Source of the DNA: Ruminiclostridium sp.
GTDB taxonomy: Bacteria; Bacillota; Clostridia; Oscillospirales; Ruminococcaceae
Direction: 5' to 3'
DNA length: 60,559 bases
NCBI GenBank assembly: GCA_017465545.1
Contig: JAFTVY010000024.1
Location: 1 to 60,559 of the forward strand
In this document: piece by piece, positions 58,842 through 60,559 of the stretch
Layout: every line of letters begins with the position of its first letter
How positions within the stretch are numbered: position 1 is the stretch's first letter
Notes under the pieces: generated by a model
Database searches by the model: none
What the model was told of the DNA's origin: nothing
Seen by the model: only the letters and a program-made list of their open reading frames with translations
Position numbers and translations under genes: made by a program

Positions 58842-60197
58842 TTATTTATAAATCGTTTTTTGTACAGCGTTTTCCTTTATTATATAGTAATAGTAGAAGA
58901 TCACGTCCACAAGAAGAGCTATCATCCAGCCGACGGGCCAGCTCATCCATATACCGTCGCTGCCGAAGGAGGGCGACAGGATATATGCGAATACTACTCT
59001 TAAAATAAGGTCAAGGCAGGTTGCTGTAACAAAGGGCTTCATAATGCCAAGTCCCCTCATTGCACCATCTATTACGATTTTAAAGCCTATCACAAGATAA
59101 AAGGGAGACACTATCTGTAAAAATATTCTGCCGGTTCGGATTATCCCCTCACCGCTTTCGGTGGCAAAGATCGAGGTCAGCTCCCCACCGAAGAAAAAGA
59201 AGGCTATAGCAAAGGGAATAGCTATGATAAAGCTCATTATTCCCCCTGATTTTATACCGGTCTTTACTCTGTCAAATCTGCCTGCACCGATATTCTGGGC
59301 GGTAAAGCCTGAGATACTGTTTGAAATGGTGGTAAAGCAGGTAAGGGCGAAGGTATTAAGCTTTATTGCCGCCGAATATCCGCCTATTACGCCAAGCTCA
59401 CTTGCGCCGTAGAAGTTTACAAGGCTTTGTATAAAGAGATTTCCCACCGATACAAAGCTACTCTGAAGTATTGAGGGAACAGAGATTCTTGAAATCTGCA
59501 GCAGCATATTACGGGAAAATATCTGTGGCTTTTCGCTGTCGATTTTTCCGATACGGCGAAGAAGGGTTATTACCGATAATACCGCCGCTATACCCTGAGC
59601 TATAAAGGTTGCCCAGGCAACGCCCGATACGCCCATATCAAAGCCCAGCACGAAAATAAGATCCAGTACCACGTTGCCCACAGATGAGCCTATCAGAAAG
59701 TAAAGGGGAGTTTTAGAGTCGCCAAGGGCGGTAAAAATGCCATTGCAGGCGTTGTATAAAAATAAGAACAGCAGTCCTGCTATATATATTTTAAGGTAGG
59801 CGTCGCTGTTTGGCATAATGGACACGGGCGTACCTAAAAGCTGTAGCATAGGAGCGCTTAATATAAGTCCCGAAAGGGTAAGTACTGCCGCCAGTACCGA
59901 AAAGGCTATAAGGGTAGTATAGACTGCGGTTTTGAGCTGTCTTATCTCCTTTGCACCGAAAAGCCTTGCCGCCACCACCGAAGCACCTGCGCTGCCGCCC
60001 GTGGCAAAGGCTAAAAATATCATTGTGATGGGGTAGCTTGCTCCCACCTCGCTGAGGGCAAATTCGCCTGCCCAGTTTCCTGCTATAACGCTGTCGGCAA
60101 TGCTGTACATCTGCTGAAAGGCAACGCTTATAAGCATCGGCAGGGATAGAGTCAGAATCGCACGCCAGGGTGCATCCTTTGTAAGGTCCTTGACCAT
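58842..60197 (-). CDS. MATE-family efflux transporter
   Basis: 451 aa, about 12 TM helices in two similar halves. N-terminal LTLSLPMLISVAFQQMYSIA then DSVIAGNWAGE, and the repeated half with QISRISVPSILQSSFVSVGN are typical MATE (Na+ or H+ drug/organic cation antiporters; DinF/NorM relatives). Substrate unknown. The ATG at 60197 has only a weak purine-rich RBS (AAAGAGATGATTA). Confidence 0.9.
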   Translation of the reverse strand: MVKDLTKDAPWRAILTLSLPMLISVAFQQMYSIADSVIAGNWAGEFALSEVGASYPITMIFLAFATGGSAGASVVAARLFGAKEIRQLKTAVYTTLIAFSVLAAVLTLSGLILSAPMLQLLGTPVSIMPNSDAYLKIYIAGLLFLFLYNACNGIFTALGDSKTPLYFLIGSSVGNVVLDLIFVLGFDMGVSGVAWATFIAQGIAAVLSVITLLRRIGKIDSEKPQIFSRNMLLQISRISVPSILQSSFVSVGNLFIQSLVNFYGASELGVIGGYSAAIKLNTFALTCFTTISNSISGFTAQNIGAGRFDRVKTGIKSGGIMSFIIAIPFAIAFFFFGGELTSIFATESGEGIIRTGRIFLQIVSPFYLVIGFKIVIDGAMRGLGIMKPFVTATCLDLILRVVFAYILSPSFGSDGIWMSWPVGWMIALLVDVIFYYYYIIKENAVQKTIYK

Positions 60198-60221
60198 TTT
60201 TAATCATCTCTTTTTAAATTA

Positions 60222-60260
60222 TTCCTATAGGATTATAGCACTTTTCATAGGAAAATTCAA
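60222..60260 (-). promoter_or_regulatory. promoter and operator-like dyad of the MATE gene
   Basis: On the minus strand: TTGAAT (60255-60260), 17-bp spacer, TATAAT (60232-60237). A TTCCTAT (60222-60228) / ATAGGAA (60247-60253) inverted repeat brackets the -10 box, the placement expected of a repressor site. Confidence 0.65.
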
Positions 60261-60269
60261 GAGAAGAGG

Positions 60270-60559
60270 GGGGTTAAATTTGTCGGGGACAAATTTCAAA
60301 GTGATGTTTCGTGCCTTGCACGAAGTGATGCACGGCTTTGCCGAGTGATGTATCGTGCTTTGCACAAAGTGATGTTTCGTGCTACGCACGAAGTTGTGGT
60401 ATCAATTGCCATAGGCAATTGATGGATTTGAAATTCGCTTTGCGAATTTCAGGTAATAGTGAAAAGTGAAAAGTGAAGAGAGGTGGTATCAATTGCCATA
60501 GGCAATTGATGGATTTGAAATTCGCTTTGCAAATTTCAGGTAATAGTGAAGAGTGAAAA
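60270..60559. repeat. large composite repeat block running off the window end
   Basis: AAATTTGTC-GGG-GACAAATTT, then AGTGATG(T)-linked hairpins (TTCGTGC-CTT-GCACGAA, CACGGC-TTT-GCCG, TCGTGC-TTT-GCACAA, TTCGTGC-TAC-GCACGAA), then inverted copies of the 87-bp composite unit from about 60395, the last truncated by the window edge. No gene is seen in it. Confidence 0.85.

Overview
This looks like chromosome from a motile, Gram-positive, low/medium-GC member of the Clostridia, most likely an Oscillospiraceae/Ruminococcaceae-type gut bacterium. The evidence is the clostridial flagellar gene order, a FliY carrying CheC motifs, CheC/CheD, a T-box riboswitch, strong AGGAGG ribosome-binding sites with many TTG starts, near-consensus SigA promoters with 17-bp spacers, and mobile palindromic repeats of a type familiar from gut Firmicutes. 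Genus and species are not claimed.

Layout. (1) 1-1052: the tail of an acyl carrier protein gene, a SLOG/YpsA-like gene and a block of short palindromic repeats. (2) 1060-5351, minus strand: a ComFB-domain protein, a ParA ATPase, a membrane Cache-PAS-GGDEF diguanylate cyclase and a PilZ protein, that is, a cyclic-di-GMP module. (3) 5727-6482: a two-TM unknown. (4) 6613-36415, plus strand: a roughly 30-kb flagellar/chemotaxis supercluster (flgB flgC fliE fliF fliG fliH fliI fliJ fliK flgD, a TIGR02530-type gene, flgE flbD motA motB fliM fliY cheY fliO fliP fliQ fliR flhB flhA fliA flgF flgG cheC cheD, a FapA/DUF342 gene), ending in a secreted Ig-repeat protein with a papain/CHAP-like C-terminus. 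Internal SigA promoters precede fliK and motB. fliL, flhF and flhG are absent from their usual positions. (5) 36731-38371: an EAL phosphodiesterase with a degenerate GGDEF, so c-di-GMP enzymes flank the flagellar cluster on both sides. (6) 38477-40084, minus: pilT and a CobU-like protein without its active-site His. (7) 40383-42742: an unknown protein and a tandem pair of metallophosphoesterases. (8) 42797-47878: a T-box-controlled aspS-gatC-gatA-gatB operon for tRNA-dependent Asn (and possibly Gln) formation; its GatA has lost all recognisable amidase catalytic residues. (9) 48407-53144: two DHHW lipoproteins, an FkbH-like HAD enzyme and an ACP, resembling a surface-polymer acylation set but without an MBOAT gene. 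(10) 53534-60260: a lipoprotein, a small membrane protein, a chemoreceptor and a MATE transporter, separated by repeat-rich intergenic DNA.

The most notable points are: the catalytically empty GatA in an otherwise normal transamidation operon whose T-box appears to read an Asn codon; a family of tri-loop hairpins whose stems differ and covary while the linkers stay constant; a 264-bp palindromic element whose right arm has been expanded by 20-bp tandem copies; an array of TTTTCAACA-type 9-mers in a gene-free region; and a ComFB/ParA/PilZ/GGDEF set next to the flagellar operon.
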